Assembly (NCBI RefSeq): GCF_007860075.1
Contig: NZ_SJPP01000002.1
Coordinates: 62,001 to 126,000, forward strand
Direction: 5' to 3'
Source of the DNA: Symmachiella macrocystis
GTDB taxonomy: Bacteria > Planctomycetota > Planctomycetia > Planctomycetales > Planctomycetaceae
Length of the DNA stretch: 64,000 nucleotides
Positions 1 through 9,084 of the stretch are shown in pieces. Position 1 is the stretch's first letter; each line of letters starts with the position of its first letter. A model generated the notes under the pieces. The model did not search any database, was not told the DNA's origin, and saw only the letters and a program-made list of their open reading frames with translations. A program made the position numbers and the translations under genes.

Positions 1-262
1 CGTTTGCTGTTACAACTGGAAATATCGTTCCATTTGACAATTGCAATCCAGAGAAAACCGCACAGGTGCTACTGCACCACGACTCACAGGCTCGTTCAGT
101 GCGCATCGACTGGACGTGAGTGGAGTGGTAAGCAAAGGTTTGACACTTTCGTAGACGGAAGTCGATCGAATTGGAATCAGCCGGGACTCCGGTCACCGCC
201 GGTCGGCCTGCAAATATCACCATTGCTTTCAGATACCTGCCGATTTCCAGGAGCAGTTCCCC
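1..262. other. Intergenic region upstream of guanine deaminase gene
   Basis: No convincing gene is seen here. A 110-codon open frame that starts at base 4 and runs into the deaminase gene has no recognisable domain and a composition rich in Arg, Ser and Pro, as expected of chance translation. The region presumably contains the promoter of the deaminase gene. A GGAG sequence ending 8 bases before the ATG at 263 is a usable ribosome binding site. Confidence 0.4.
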
Positions 263-1762
263 ATGAATTCTTATACAGCAATCCGCGGCTGTTTCTTCGA
301 CTTCATCGACGATCCTTGGAAGCAACTGGGAAATGACCAAGCAGCCGCTCGGTTTGAACGGGACGGTCTGCTGGTCATTGAAGAGGGTATTATCCGCGAT
401 TTTGGCCCCTATGCTGATTTGGCCGAGAAGTATTCCGGTGTGCCGCTGACTCATATCCGCGACCGAATGATTCTCCCCGGGTTCATCGACGGGCATATTC
501 ACTTCCCCCAGACGCGCGTCCTGGGAGCCCACGGAGCGCAGTTGCTCGACTGGCTACAAACTTCGATTTTTCCCGAAGAGGAAAAATACGCAAACCGCGA
601 TTACGCCGAGGAAGCAGCAGAGCATTTCTTTCACGCATTACTGGCCGGCGGAACGACCACCTGCCAAGCTTTCACCACGAGCAGTCCCGTCTCGACTGAG
701 GTTTTTTTCGAAGCGGCTGCGCGGCGACAGATGCGTGTGATTGCCGGGCTGACAGGTATTGATAAATTTGCTCCACCGGACACGTTGATCTCCGCCGATG
801 ACTTTTATCGCGAGAGCAAACGTTTGATCGAGCAATACCACCGCTGCGGTCGAAATCTATACGCCATTACGCCGCGATTTGCCGTGGGCTGCACCGATGC
901 GATGTTGTCCTACGCCGGACAGTTGAAGCGGGAGCACGAAGACTGCTGGATCAATACGCACATCAGTGAGAATCCAACCGAAGTCCGTGCCGCCCGGACT
1001 GAGTTCCCTGAATGCTCGGACTACACTGCGGTGCACGAGAAACATGGATTGCTGGGGGCCAAGTTTACGGCCGGACATGGCATCTGGTTATCGAATGACG
1101 AATTCCGCCGATTCTCCCAAGCAGGAGCCGCCTTGGCCTTCTGCCCGATGTCGAATCTGTTTTTGGGGAGCGGGCTGTTTCGACTTGGCCGGGCCTTGGA
1201 TCCGGAACACCCGGTGCGGTTGGCGCTCGGCAGTGACATGGGAGCAGGCAATGCATTCAGTCTGATTCGGGTGCTCGACGAAGCCTACAAGGTCGGGCTC
1301 TGCAATAACACGATGCTTGATGGTTCAGTGAATCCTCTCCAGCAAGATCTTGCCGAGGCTGAACGCAACAAGCTGAATCCATTCCGAGCCTTTTATCTGG
1401 CCACGTTAGGGGGAGCACGGGCGCTTTACCTTGATGATCTACTAGGGAATTTTCAGCTGGGCAAAGAAGCTGATTTCGTCGCCTTAGACTGGACGGCCGG
1501 TCAGCAAGCCATCAGCTGGCGCCAGTCGCTCACCACGAAATCTGGTAGTCCCGCGACGATTGATGAGGCTGCTGAACTTCTGTTTGGTATCATGGCACTG
1601 GGCGACGACCGTTCCGTGGCAGAGACCTGGATCGCCGGCCAATGCGCCTATCGCAAGGAAACAACAAGCACATCGCGAGACGCAACACCTCCACTCCCGT
1701 TGGTGGCGCCGCAGGAGACTTTCGTGAATCCGCAACACTCGCCCGCGAGTGCAAAACTGTAG
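263..1762 (+). CDS. guaD: Guanine deaminase (amidohydrolase superfamily)
   Basis: The 499-residue product hydrolyses guanine to xanthine and ammonia in the cytoplasm (purine catabolism and nitrogen salvage), as inferred from family resemblance. The amidohydrolase metal site is complete: H78 and H80 in PGFIDGHIHFPQ, H233 in NTHISEN, H272 in GHGIWLS and D325 in LGSDMGAG. The PQ after the HxH motif and the THISEN segment are typical of guanine deaminases rather than of cytosine or chlorohydrolase relatives. At 499 residues it is somewhat longer than typical bacterial GuaD, the excess being a low-complexity tail after about residue 455. A GGAG site precedes the ATG. The ABM-domain gene follows after 13 bases, so the two may be co-transcribed. 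No permease or xanthine dehydrogenase gene is nearby. Confidence 0.9.
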   Translation: MNSYTAIRGCFFDFIDDPWKQLGNDQAAARFERDGLLVIEEGIIRDFGPYADLAEKYSGVPLTHIRDRMILPGFIDGHIHFPQTRVLGAHGAQLLDWLQTSIFPEEEKYANRDYAEEAAEHFFHALLAGGTTTCQAFTTSSPVSTEVFFEAAARRQMRVIAGLTGIDKFAPPDTLISADDFYRESKRLIEQYHRCGRNLYAITPRFAVGCTDAMLSYAGQLKREHEDCWINTHISENPTEVRAARTEFPECSDYTAVHEKHGLLGAKFTAGHGIWLSNDEFRRFSQAGAALAFCPMSNLFLGSGLFRLGRALDPEHPVRLALGSDMGAGNAFSLIRVLDEAYKVGLCNNTMLDGSVNPLQQDLAEAERNKLNPFRAFYLATLGGARALYLDDLLGNFQLGKEADFVALDWTAGQQAISWRQSLTTKSGSPATIDEAAELLFGIMALGDDRSVAETWIAGQCAYRKETTSTSRDATPPLPLVAPQETFVNPQHSPASAKL

Positions 1763-1775
1763 AAAGAACCCAGCC

Positions 1776-2447
1776 ATGAGTACCGTCTGTACTTCCGACA
1801 TCGACGTACGGCCTGCAGAAGCCTCGATGGTGATTGTGCATCAAGTTCCGCCGCAGTTGGCCGATCGGTTTGTGGAACTGCAAGAGGAAATCACAGTTGC
1901 CGCCAAACAGGCGCCTGGTTACGTGAAAACCCAGGTTTATCCGCCTGCCGCTACGGATTCCAACCAGTGGGTCGCCGTGATGACCTTTGCGGATCAGGAC
2001 AGCCTAAATCGCTGGTATGAATCCTCGGAAAGAATTGACCGGGCAGCGAAGATCAGTGAAGAGATCGGGGAGTTCTCGGTCAAAAAAATGCCAACCGGTT
2101 TCGGAGCGTGGTTCGCGCGACTTGACGACGATGCCGCCAGCGACCAACTGCCAGGGTGGAAGATGGTCATGGTCGTGCTGTTGGCTTTATATCCAACCGT
2201 GATGCTCACAACGGCTTTTGTTAATCCGTGGCTTTCCGGCTTGGGGTTGGCGGTTACGATATTGCTGGGCAACATTTTGAGCGTCAGTCTGTTGCAATGG
2301 GTCCTCATGCCCCAACTGACGAATTTCATGCAACGCTGGCTGAGAACCCCGTTTGCTCAAGCTCCACTGCTCAACATCGGTGGCGTCCTCGGCATCACCG
2401 CGCTACTTCTCGGCTTCACAATGCTGTTTCGCCTAATCACGGGCTAA
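1776..2447 (+). CDS. Antibiotic biosynthesis monooxygenase (ABM)-domain membrane protein
   Basis: The 223-residue product has an N-terminal ferredoxin-like ABM fold (about residues 15-105; MVIVHQVPP, then QEEITVAAKQAPGYVKTQVY) followed by three predicted membrane helices at roughly 130-150, 158-182 and 195-220. This domain plus C-terminal membrane segments is a known bacterial arrangement of unknown function; the ABM part suggests oxygen-dependent modification or heme/quinone-type ligand binding, but no substrate can be named. I chose ATG 1776, preceded by AGAAAG, over an in-frame start at 1749 that would overlap the deaminase gene. It lies 13 bases after guaD and converges with the oxidoreductase gene on the other strand. 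Confidence 0.75.
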   Translation: MSTVCTSDIDVRPAEASMVIVHQVPPQLADRFVELQEEITVAAKQAPGYVKTQVYPPAATDSNQWVAVMTFADQDSLNRWYESSERIDRAAKISEEIGEFSVKKMPTGFGAWFARLDDDAASDQLPGWKMVMVVLLALYPTVMLTTAFVNPWLSGLGLAVTILLGNILSVSLLQWVLMPQLTNFMQRWLRTPFAQAPLLNIGGVLGITALLLGFTMLFRLITG

Positions 2448-2520
2448 TTGCAGGCAGAAGCCATCGTAATAGGCCAGCGAGCAACAGGCCGTTTATGATT
2501 AAAACGCTGATTGCGAATCA

Positions 2521-3903
2521 TCAACGATTTAGCAAGTGCAGATTCGCGATCGTGATTCCCGAGAACATCGAGCCCACAATCCCTAAGTACCCTTGATCTG
2601 TGCCGCACAGATACAGGTTTTCGAGATGCGTCGTGCCGTCGAGGCGTTTTTGCGGAGCGCCGTAGACGCAACCGTTCACGTGGCCGGTGAAGTGCTTAAT
2701 GGTTTTGGGCGTAAAGACATCCGTATCCAATGCCTTGCCGCGGTAATCCGGGATGTACTTCGCGGCGGCGGCGACCATGCGATCGAACCACTGTTCTTTT
2801 TGCTGCCGGTATTCGTCTTCGGGCAACGACATCCAGTAGTCCCCATTCGCCAGTGCCGTTAGGCGGATAATCCCTTCGGGGAGCGGTTCGTCGTATTGGA
2901 AATTGTTCGGGCAGCAGATAATCCCGCTCCGCAAATCGCAGGGCGTATCGGGGCTCTCATAATGGAACCGCTCGGAATCGCAATAAAAGATGATCGTTTC
3001 CGTATGCCCCAAATCAGCCGGTTGTTCTTCGATGATCATTTGACCTTCGACGAATGTCACATTCCCCGGATCCTCGGCGGTGAGAATCTCTTGCTGGCCG
3101 GCACAGAGGTTCATCGTCTCCACATAACCAGCTGAGGAGAGGACTTTGTCGGCTGTGATTTCCGTGCCGTCATCTAAGACGACCCCCACAGCGCGTTCGC
3201 CATCAAGTTGGATCGCTGCTACGCCCGCGCGTAGTTTTAACTCGCCCCCCTGCGATTTGTACTTCCGCACCAACGCTTTTAGAATTGGGCGGATGCCTTG
3301 TAGCGGGCGGCAAAAGCCTTCGTGAAAAATGCTCTTGAACATGATCACGAATTGATGGAAGTCCATGTCCCGCGGACTGGCGCTGCCGTAAAACATGATC
3401 GGGCACAGGATCATGTCGATCAATTGCGGGTCGGTAATGGATTCGCCCATCACTTGCCGAGCGGAGAGATGCTGTTGGTCAAGCGGCAAGTCGTCGTGCG
3501 CTTCGATCCGCTGGAGCAGTTTTTGGAAACCGTCAATTTGTGCGGGAAAGGCATCGGCGACTTGATCGACGAACAACTGCAGTTCGTTCGAAAATCGCAA
3601 CCGGGTCTCCCCGAAAGCGACGAGCGATTCGACCTGCGGGCGGAGGTCGAAGTCATCCCAGCGAAAGCGAAGTTGCCGCAAGACGCGGCTCAACGGTCCG
3701 ACCTTGCTGCCCGGCGGCGCGAAATTCGTCACCGCATGCATGCCGACGTCGTAGTTGCGGTTGCGTAACCGATAAAACGAATTCAGCCCGCCGATCGTGG
3801 TGTGCCGTTCGAGCACGCACACGCTCTGCCCGTAATAAGCCAGCCGGATTCCCGCCGCCAGCCCGGACATGCCGGCTCCGATGATGACGGTATCGTAATG
3901 CAC
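2521..3903 (-). CDS. CrtI/phytoene-desaturase-like FAD-dependent oxidoreductase
   Basis: The 460-residue flavoprotein begins with a Rossmann FAD motif (TVIIGAGMSGLAAGIRLAYYG; GAGMSG at residues 9-14), followed by the acidic ribose-binding end VLERH, GGLNS, and a C-terminal segment with LYLCGTDQGYLGIVGSM-type FAD contacts typical of the CrtI / CrtISO / retinol-saturase superfamily. Such enzymes desaturate, isomerise or saturate polyene or acyl chains. It is the last gene of a minus-strand set behind a ketosynthase and an acyl carrier protein, so an acyl or polyene substrate carried on that ACP is a reasonable inference. No carotenoid genes (crtB, crtE) are nearby, so it should not be called a phytoene desaturase outright. 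A structured intergenic repeat lies in the 158-base gap upstream. Confidence 0.8.
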   Translation of the reverse strand: MHYDTVIIGAGMSGLAAGIRLAYYGQSVCVLERHTTIGGLNSFYRLRNRNYDVGMHAVTNFAPPGSKVGPLSRVLRQLRFRWDDFDLRPQVESLVAFGETRLRFSNELQLFVDQVADAFPAQIDGFQKLLQRIEAHDDLPLDQQHLSARQVMGESITDPQLIDMILCPIMFYGSASPRDMDFHQFVIMFKSIFHEGFCRPLQGIRPILKALVRKYKSQGGELKLRAGVAAIQLDGERAVGVVLDDGTEITADKVLSSAGYVETMNLCAGQQEILTAEDPGNVTFVEGQMIIEEQPADLGHTETIIFYCDSERFHYESPDTPCDLRSGIICCPNNFQYDEPLPEGIIRLTALANGDYWMSLPEDEYRQQKEQWFDRMVAAAAKYIPDYRGKALDTDVFTPKTIKHFTGHVNGCVYGAPQKRLDGTTHLENLYLCGTDQGYLGIVGSMFSGITIANLHLLNR

Positions 3904-3968
3904 GGCAATTTCAGCAACGATTTCACAAAGAGAAATGGCTTGAGAGATTCAACGAAAATCACATCGAC

Positions 3969-4041
3969 GGGTGCCACTGCTAGCTGGTCCAGCACTGATT
4001 TACCAAAGACCTGACAGACAGACATTCCGCCCGTGGCACCC
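3969..4041. repeat. 73-nt structured intergenic repeat, copy 1
   Basis: The element is bounded by the inverted pair GGGTGCCAC (3969-3977) and GTGGCACCC (4033-4041) and contains a second small palindrome around CTGCTAGCTGGTCCAGCA. A copy of nearly the same length and with the same blocks (GGGTGCCACTG, ACTGATT, GACCTG, CCCGTGGCAC) lies at 32406-32479. It sits between the ACP and oxidoreductase genes and could act as an RNA hairpin in their transcript. Confidence 0.65.
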
Positions 4042-4061
4042 TGTCATATGAATAGATTTCG

Positions 4062-4325
4062 TTACGCGGGGCTTTGAATATCGCGCATCAACGGGGTGAG
4101 GTAATTGACCGTACCGTCCATCGTGTCGAGATGAATGTAGTCGTCCTCGGGAATTTGCACGCGGTATTGTTTGCGCAATTCCATCACGATGTCGAGAAAG
4201 TCCATGCTGTCGAGTTCGATTTGTTCGCGAAACGAAACAGAATCGTCCAATTCCGACAGGTCCTCGTCAGGCACGATACGGGTTAAGATTTCCAGGATCG
4301 CTTGCCTGATTTCTTCCGGATTCAT
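4062..4325 (-). CDS. Acyl carrier protein
   Basis: The 87-residue acidic protein has the usual four-helix ACP size and a phosphopantetheine attachment site at S40 in the motif LDSMDFLD. The helix after the serine (FLDIVMELRKQYRVQIPEDD) carries the acidic face used to dock with ketosynthases. DSMD replaces the DSLD commonest in fatty-acid ACPs, which suggests a specialised carrier. It lies 87 bases downstream of the ketosynthase gene and 158 bases upstream of the CrtI-like oxidoreductase gene, all on the minus strand, so the three probably act on one ACP-bound acyl chain. No phosphopantetheinyl transferase gene is present in the window. Confidence 0.9.
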   Translation of the reverse strand: MNPEEIRQAILEILTRIVPDEDLSELDDSVSFREQIELDSMDFLDIVMELRKQYRVQIPEDDYIHLDTMDGTVNYLTPLMRDIQSPA

Positions 4326-4412
4326 TCAACAGCTCCAAATTCCTATTATGTCGTGTCGTTTTGGCACGCGCCTGTGGTCACGGGACCGAGGTCTTCGCAA
4401 GGGACCTTCTCT

Positions 4413-5666
4413 CTAACCCGCTTGATACCGTTTCACGATCAACACCGAATTGATGCCTAGCATGCCGAAGGAGTTATTCAAAATCACGTCCACTTTGTCG
4501 AGTTGACGCGGTGTATTGGCGACAATTTGAGGCAACCCGCACTTCGGGTCCAAATTGTCGACGTTGATTGTAGCGTGGGCGATGCCGTCCTGAAAGGCAG
4601 GCAGATTTCCCGCCAATTCCAAAGCCCCAGCCGCCCCCATGGCATGCCCGATAAAACTCTTCGTATTGTTGATCGCCACGTTGGGAAAATCACCAAATAC
4701 GGCTGAGAGTGCTTTGCATTCCTCGATATCGCCCTGTTCGGTCGCCGTCGCATGGCTGCTGACAATGTCGATATCCCCCGGGCCAAGCTCCGCACGGGAG
4801 AGTGCCAACCGAATGCACTCCGCCTGTCGCGTGGCATTGGGCAGCACAAAGTCAGTGGCATCGGTATTCATCGCATAGCCCACGATTTCGCCGTAAATCG
4901 TCGCGCCGCGAGCCAGTGCGTCAGGCAGGCGTTCCAGCGTGCAGAGGCACCCTCCTTCGGAGACCACGATCCCGTTTCGATCCGTGTCAAACGGCCGCGA
5001 AGCCTTCGAAGGGTCCTCATGCTTGGCCAAGGCGCCTTGGCTGGCAAAACTGGCGAAAATCCCGAATGTGTGAATGCTTTCTGAGGAACCGCCGGCAATC
5101 GCCAGATCAACTTCCCCCAACCGCAGCATCTGCAGTCCCTGAATGAATCCGGCGTTCCCCGCTGCACAAGCGGCGCCAATTGTGTAATGCGGGCCGGTGA
5201 TCCCCATGCTCAGCGCGACTTCGCCGGCGGGGTTGTTGGCCACGGTCCGCGGATTGTGGTGGTGGGACCAAAATTTGGTGTCGTAGTCGAACTGAGAGAT
5301 CTCGTGGATCTCGTTTTCCGTTTCGACGTTGCCGTGCTCCGTAATGCCGATATACACGCCCACGCGGTCCTTGGGCACCGTCTCCCAATCCAATCCGCTC
5401 TTGGCGATCGCTTCCTGAGCACAGTAGATCGAAACGGATCCCGCTCGCGTGCCCCGGCGAACCTCTTTGCGGCGCTGGTAACGTGTTTCATCGAATTGGC
5501 AGACGCCCGCTAGAACATCACCGACGTAACGAGTCTCATAAGGAACGACGCCAGAAACCCCGTTGAGCAAATTTGCTCGGTATTCATCGAGATCGTTTCC
5601 GTTCGGAGCGGTCAAGCCGATCCCGGTGATCACGATCCGGTCGTTTCTGTGATTTGCTGAGGACAT
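4413..5666 (-). CDS. Beta-ketoacyl-ACP synthase (FabF/KAS II type)
   Basis: The 417-residue protein is a complete condensing enzyme of the thiolase fold with the Cys-His-His set: C167 in TIGAACAAGNAG, H305 in SSHATATEQGD and H341 in TKSFIGHAMGAAG. It would catalyse decarboxylative Claisen condensation of malonyl-ACP with an acyl primer. Its length matches FabF (about 410). The histidine loop SSHATATEQGD differs from the usual NAHGTST of housekeeping FabF, and the insert with HHH near residues 135-137 also departs from it, so a specialised role is more likely than bulk fatty-acid synthesis. It heads the minus-strand set ketosynthase, ACP, oxidoreductase. The ATG at 5666 has only a weak upstream ribosome binding sequence. 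Confidence 0.9.
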   Translation of the reverse strand: MSSANHRNDRIVITGIGLTAPNGNDLDEYRANLLNGVSGVVPYETRYVGDVLAGVCQFDETRYQRRKEVRRGTRAGSVSIYCAQEAIAKSGLDWETVPKDRVGVYIGITEHGNVETENEIHEISQFDYDTKFWSHHHNPRTVANNPAGEVALSMGITGPHYTIGAACAAGNAGFIQGLQMLRLGEVDLAIAGGSSESIHTFGIFASFASQGALAKHEDPSKASRPFDTDRNGIVVSEGGCLCTLERLPDALARGATIYGEIVGYAMNTDATDFVLPNATRQAECIRLALSRAELGPGDIDIVSSHATATEQGDIEECKALSAVFGDFPNVAINNTKSFIGHAMGAAGALELAGNLPAFQDGIAHATINVDNLDPKCGLPQIVANTPRQLDKVDVILNNSFGMLGINSVLIVKRYQAG

Positions 5667-6280
5667 GGGGCGGAATCATTCGTCGCTTCGGAGACGTCAC
5701 TTTTGAGACAAACATCATGGCAGTCGCTACGCTCCCTGCCGTGGGCGCGTGGTCACAACCACCACCATGAGGGATGGCACGTGTGAACTGCCATGCAAGC
5801 CCCGATGTAACTAATTAGCTATCATCAAGTTGCGGTGACGATTCGAGGCAAATTGGGTCGAGGCAAAACATTAGCGGCGACCGTCAACATTTTCAACGGA
5901 TCGACGCTCATTTGGGATAGGAGATTAGCGGTTTCAGAGACCGCCCGCAAGGGGACGGAGTCGTGTTTGGAGGGAACTTCAACTAAGAAAAAGCCGCAGC
6001 AGATGCTCAATCCACGACTCGGAACTGTGTTGTGTGAGACATCAGTTGTGGTCCACCGATGCCCTGAATCTAGACTGCCGAATCGTTCCAGAGCCCGGAA
6101 GCTGCGAACCGGTCTTGCGTTGATTGGCTGTCTATAGATAATCCGCCGTCAATCCAGGAGCGGATGACAAACTGGAGATATCCCGGAAAAATCACCATTC
6201 TAAAACCCACCTGCCAGCGTCCGGCAGTTCGTCAACTGGGTCCACAATTCGCAACCGTTTGTTGAATCGGAATCACAAGG
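5667..6280. other. Intergenic region (614 bases), divergent promoters likely
   Basis: The spacer separates the minus-strand ketosynthase gene from the plus-strand zinc-ribbon gene and so must hold promoters for both. Short imperfect inverted repeats are visible around 5717-5800 (ATGGCAG repeated against CTGCCGTG and CTGCCATG). A 100-codon open frame at 5835-6137 has no recognisable domain and is not called. I see no RNA gene. Confidence 0.4.
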
Positions 6281-7186
6281 ATGTGGTGCGGACATTGCCA
6301 GGCCAACGTATCCGGCCAAGCGTCGGCGGATCACAAACGCGTTTTGTGCGCTGCTTGTGGTAACGAAATCACGACGACTCGATCACAGCCCGCCGAGGTA
6401 AAATCTATGCCGAAGGACCCGCAAGAATTATTGGCACGTTGGGCCAGCGATGAGATTCTGGATCCCTACGGACCGGTGCTGGACAAGGATTCCAACTCTC
6501 AATCATCGGCATCACCTGTCGACTATTTGGGGAATATTACCGATGCAGCGGGCGGCGAGGACCTCGACGGGCCATTCGCCATGGCGCGGACGCTGCCGTT
6601 GACCACGGACGAATTGACAGCTTCGACACCCGCCAAACGGCCGGTTGCTCCTGTGGAACCGGAGTCTGAAAAGAAACCGCAGACCACGGAACTCCCCCCA
6701 GCAACAATCGCCGCAGCAAAACCAACTCCGCCCCAAGACAACGAACCTGCGCCCGTGGATTCCCACCAAGAGACCGCCGAGACGAATCCGCCCGTCGCTC
6801 ACCAAGTCCAACTTCCCCGCGAGCCGGCAGCCAAGCGGGGTGGTGGGTCGTTGATGGTGTTGGGGCAGATTCTGGCCTACATCGGCGTATTGAGTTTGAC
6901 CATCGGCTCGACGTTTGTTCTATGGGGATTTTTCGGGGACAAGCCTCATTATACTCCGATGGGTTGGCTGGTGCTGACCGCCGGCCAAATGCTGCTGTTC
7001 TTGGGAATCGTTACGATTGTCTCCGGAGGCATCGAACAAACGACCTCCACCGTCGACATCCAGTTCACAGCATTGAATGAACAGATCCTCCGCATCGAAC
7101 AGGCCGTCCACAGCCAAGCTGCGACCTCCCCAGCGGCTACGAGCTCATCGAATCGCGATGACTCGGCACCAGGAGTGGCCGCCTAG
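6281..7186 (+). CDS. Zinc-ribbon membrane protein of unknown function
   Basis: The 301-residue protein has three parts. Residues 1-30 form a zinc ribbon with C3-x2-C6 and C23-x2-C26. Residues about 35-188 are a Pro/Thr/Glu-rich, probably disordered linker. Two membrane helices follow at about 191-217 and 227-249, with a short cytoplasmic or periplasmic tail that includes a predicted helix (NEQILRIEQAVHSQ). There is no enzymatic motif. A soluble zinc-ribbon head on a flexible tether suggests a membrane-anchored protein that recruits a nucleic acid or protein partner, but this is inference from architecture only. It stands alone, with a convergent glycosyltransferase gene ending 32 bases downstream. 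Confidence 0.65.
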   Translation: MWCGHCQANVSGQASADHKRVLCAACGNEITTTRSQPAEVKSMPKDPQELLARWASDEILDPYGPVLDKDSNSQSSASPVDYLGNITDAAGGEDLDGPFAMARTLPLTTDELTASTPAKRPVAPVEPESEKKPQTTELPPATIAAAKPTPPQDNEPAPVDSHQETAETNPPVAHQVQLPREPAAKRGGGSLMVLGQILAYIGVLSLTIGSTFVLWGFFGDKPHYTPMGWLVLTAGQMLLFLGIVTIVSGGIEQTTSTVDIQFTALNEQILRIEQAVHSQAATSPAATSSSNRDDSAPGVAA

Positions 7187-7218
7187 CGGCCCCTGATAGC
7201 GCGTTTGCAGATTGGCAA

Positions 7219-9084
7219 TTACGGGTGTTGAGCACACCAAGTTTGCCACATCGTGCGATAGACTGCTTCGATTTCCTGTGTGTAACCGGTCGCATCGCAG
7301 AGTGGAGAATCGGCACAGACGGTTCGCAGCTCGCGCCGCAACTCTGCCAGACAGTCCGTTTGCCCATCCCAAGCAATCGCGCGCCGCACAAAATCATCCG
7401 GGGTCTCGGCGATGCACCCGGTTAAACCAATTTGCGTGAGCAGGCTGGAGGTCATGCGGCTAACGTAGCAATTTCCGCGTAAGGTCAGCACGGGGACCCC
7501 CATCCACAGCGCTTCACAAGTTGTCGTCGAGCCGCCGTAGGGAATTGGATCGAGGGCCACGTCAACCCGCGAATACAGCTGCAGATGGTCACGCAATGAT
7601 TCTGCGCGCGGAATCAAATCAATCCGGTCCGCGGCAACGCCGCACCTGGAGAACTCCGCTAGGGTGATCTCGCGCATTTCTTGCGACACATAGGCACGGT
7701 CCTTGAGCACCAAACGTGACGTCGGCAGCGATTCCAACACCCGCGACCACAATCGAATGACAGCGGGATTGATTTTGACCCTCTTGTTGAAGGAACCGAA
7801 GGTCAAAAAGCCATTGCGTAGCATTGGTGGCGGGGCAACGTCTGGGGCTGCCGTCGGAGGAGCATAACAGGCGATGCCCCGCTGTAGCCGGATGAGTGTT
7901 TCGGTATGCCGCCGCGATTCTCCCGGGGGATCCGCAACCGTGTCGGTCAACCAATAGTCCACGCTGCTTAACCCGGTTGTGTTTCCATAGCCCAAATAAC
8001 TCACCTGAATCGGCGCTGGCTTATGAGAAAAAACGCCGAGCCGGTTGCCTGCCGTATGGCCCGCCAGATCGACCAAGATGTCGATCCGGTCGCGACGCAT
8101 CAACTCCACCACCGCAGCGTCGGTCATGCCGACTGTCGATTGCCAATATCCCGCCAAGCTTTGCAACTGCTGCGTCGTTTCGTCCGGCATTGCCACTTGG
8201 GCATAGCAAAATGTTTCGACCGCCGACGGATCATGTCTCGCCAAAATCGGCTTGACGAAAAACGCGACCGAGTGCTTACGGAAATCAGGAGAGACGTAGC
8301 CAATGCGTAGTCGCCGCAGCGGCGCGGGGTCGTTGTCATGCTGCACCGCCGATGGTGCCGCGCATTGCATCGGCTGCATTAATTCACAATGTGCAACGAA
8401 CAGCTCAGCAACATCAAAGTCCGGGTCGTACTGCAGCGCCATCAACAGATTGTCCCGAGCAGTCCGTTCTGCTGGATTGATCCGTAAGGCTTGCCGGTAG
8501 TGCTCGCACGCTTCGTCAAAACGGTGTAAAGCGGTCAGCACATTGCCCAGGCTGACGTGTGCTGCTGCGAAATCGGGTTTGAGTTGAATCGCCCGCCGAT
8601 AGGCGACACAGGCTTGGGCGAATTCACCACCGAGCTGCAAAGCTCGGCCTAAGCCATTGTGCGCCACGGCGAATTCCGGTGCCATCCGCAACGCGGTTTG
8701 GAACTCATCGATTGCTGCGTCCAGTTCACCCAACTCGGTCTGAATCAATCCCAGTGTGCAACGGGACATGACAGCTGTGGGATTCAGCAACGCTGCCTGT
8801 TTTAGGTAACCAAGCGCCTCGACCAACCGCCCTTGTTTCCACAACAGGTTGCCCAAATTGTTGTGCGCTTCAAAACAAGTCGCATCGAGTTCAATGGCCC
8901 GCTGATAACAAGCAAGCGCTCCGTCGAAATCCCCTAAGGCACGTTTTACAATGCCCAGATTCGTATGCACCGCCGGGGCAGGGGTCTCATCGAGGATTTG
9001 CGTATAAAACTGTTCCGCCAGCTGATATTCGCCCGCGCGGTGAAAACGCAGCGCCGAATTGACTAACGATTCGCCGACCGTCAT
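7219..9084 (-). CDS. TPR-domain O-GlcNAc transferase-like glycosyltransferase (GT41), copy 1
   Basis: The 621-residue protein joins N-terminal tetratricopeptide repeats (about residues 1-235) to a SPINDLY/OGT catalytic region (about 250-615). The catalytic part shows IGYVSPDFRKHSVAFF, in which the histidine aligns with the essential His of human OGT, LVDLAGHTAGNRLGVFSHKP, the lysine in FNKRVKIN that matches the UDP-contacting Lys, and the nucleotide-sugar loop GGSTTTCEALWMGVPV. The expected reaction is transfer of a sugar from a nucleotide donor to Ser/Thr of proteins, in the cytoplasm, with the TPRs choosing the target. It is the last of three tandem paralogues; its ATG overlaps the stop codon of the preceding gene in ATGA (9081-9084), implying translational coupling. 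Confidence 0.85.
   Translation of the reverse strand: MTVGESLVNSALRFHRAGEYQLAEQFYTQILDETPAPAVHTNLGIVKRALGDFDGALACYQRAIELDATCFEAHNNLGNLLWKQGRLVEALGYLKQAALLNPTAVMSRCTLGLIQTELGELDAAIDEFQTALRMAPEFAVAHNGLGRALQLGGEFAQACVAYRRAIQLKPDFAAAHVSLGNVLTALHRFDEACEHYRQALRINPAERTARDNLLMALQYDPDFDVAELFVAHCELMQPMQCAAPSAVQHDNDPAPLRRLRIGYVSPDFRKHSVAFFVKPILARHDPSAVETFCYAQVAMPDETTQQLQSLAGYWQSTVGMTDAAVVELMRRDRIDILVDLAGHTAGNRLGVFSHKPAPIQVSYLGYGNTTGLSSVDYWLTDTVADPPGESRRHTETLIRLQRGIACYAPPTAAPDVAPPPMLRNGFLTFGSFNKRVKINPAVIRLWSRVLESLPTSRLVLKDRAYVSQEMREITLAEFSRCGVAADRIDLIPRAESLRDHLQLYSRVDVALDPIPYGGSTTTCEALWMGVPVLTLRGNCYVSRMTSSLLTQIGLTGCIAETPDDFVRRAIAWDGQTDCLAELRRELRTVCADSPLCDATGYTQEIEAVYRTMWQTWCAQHP

Noticed and set aside
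4-336. A 110-codon open frame overlapping the start of guaD
   Set aside because: It has no domain, overlaps the guaD start in another frame and has a Ser/Arg/Pro-rich composition typical of chance translation.
857-1256. Several open frames antisense to guaD
   Set aside because: They are shadows of the high-GC coding frame and show no independent signals.
2521-3903. Naming the oxidoreductase phytoene desaturase
   Set aside because: The family is broad and the genomic context is ketosynthase and ACP, not carotenoid genes; the call was kept general.
5835-6137. A 100-codon open frame in the 614-base spacer
   Set aside because: No ribosome binding site, no hydrophobic or conserved pattern, and no neighbour linkage.
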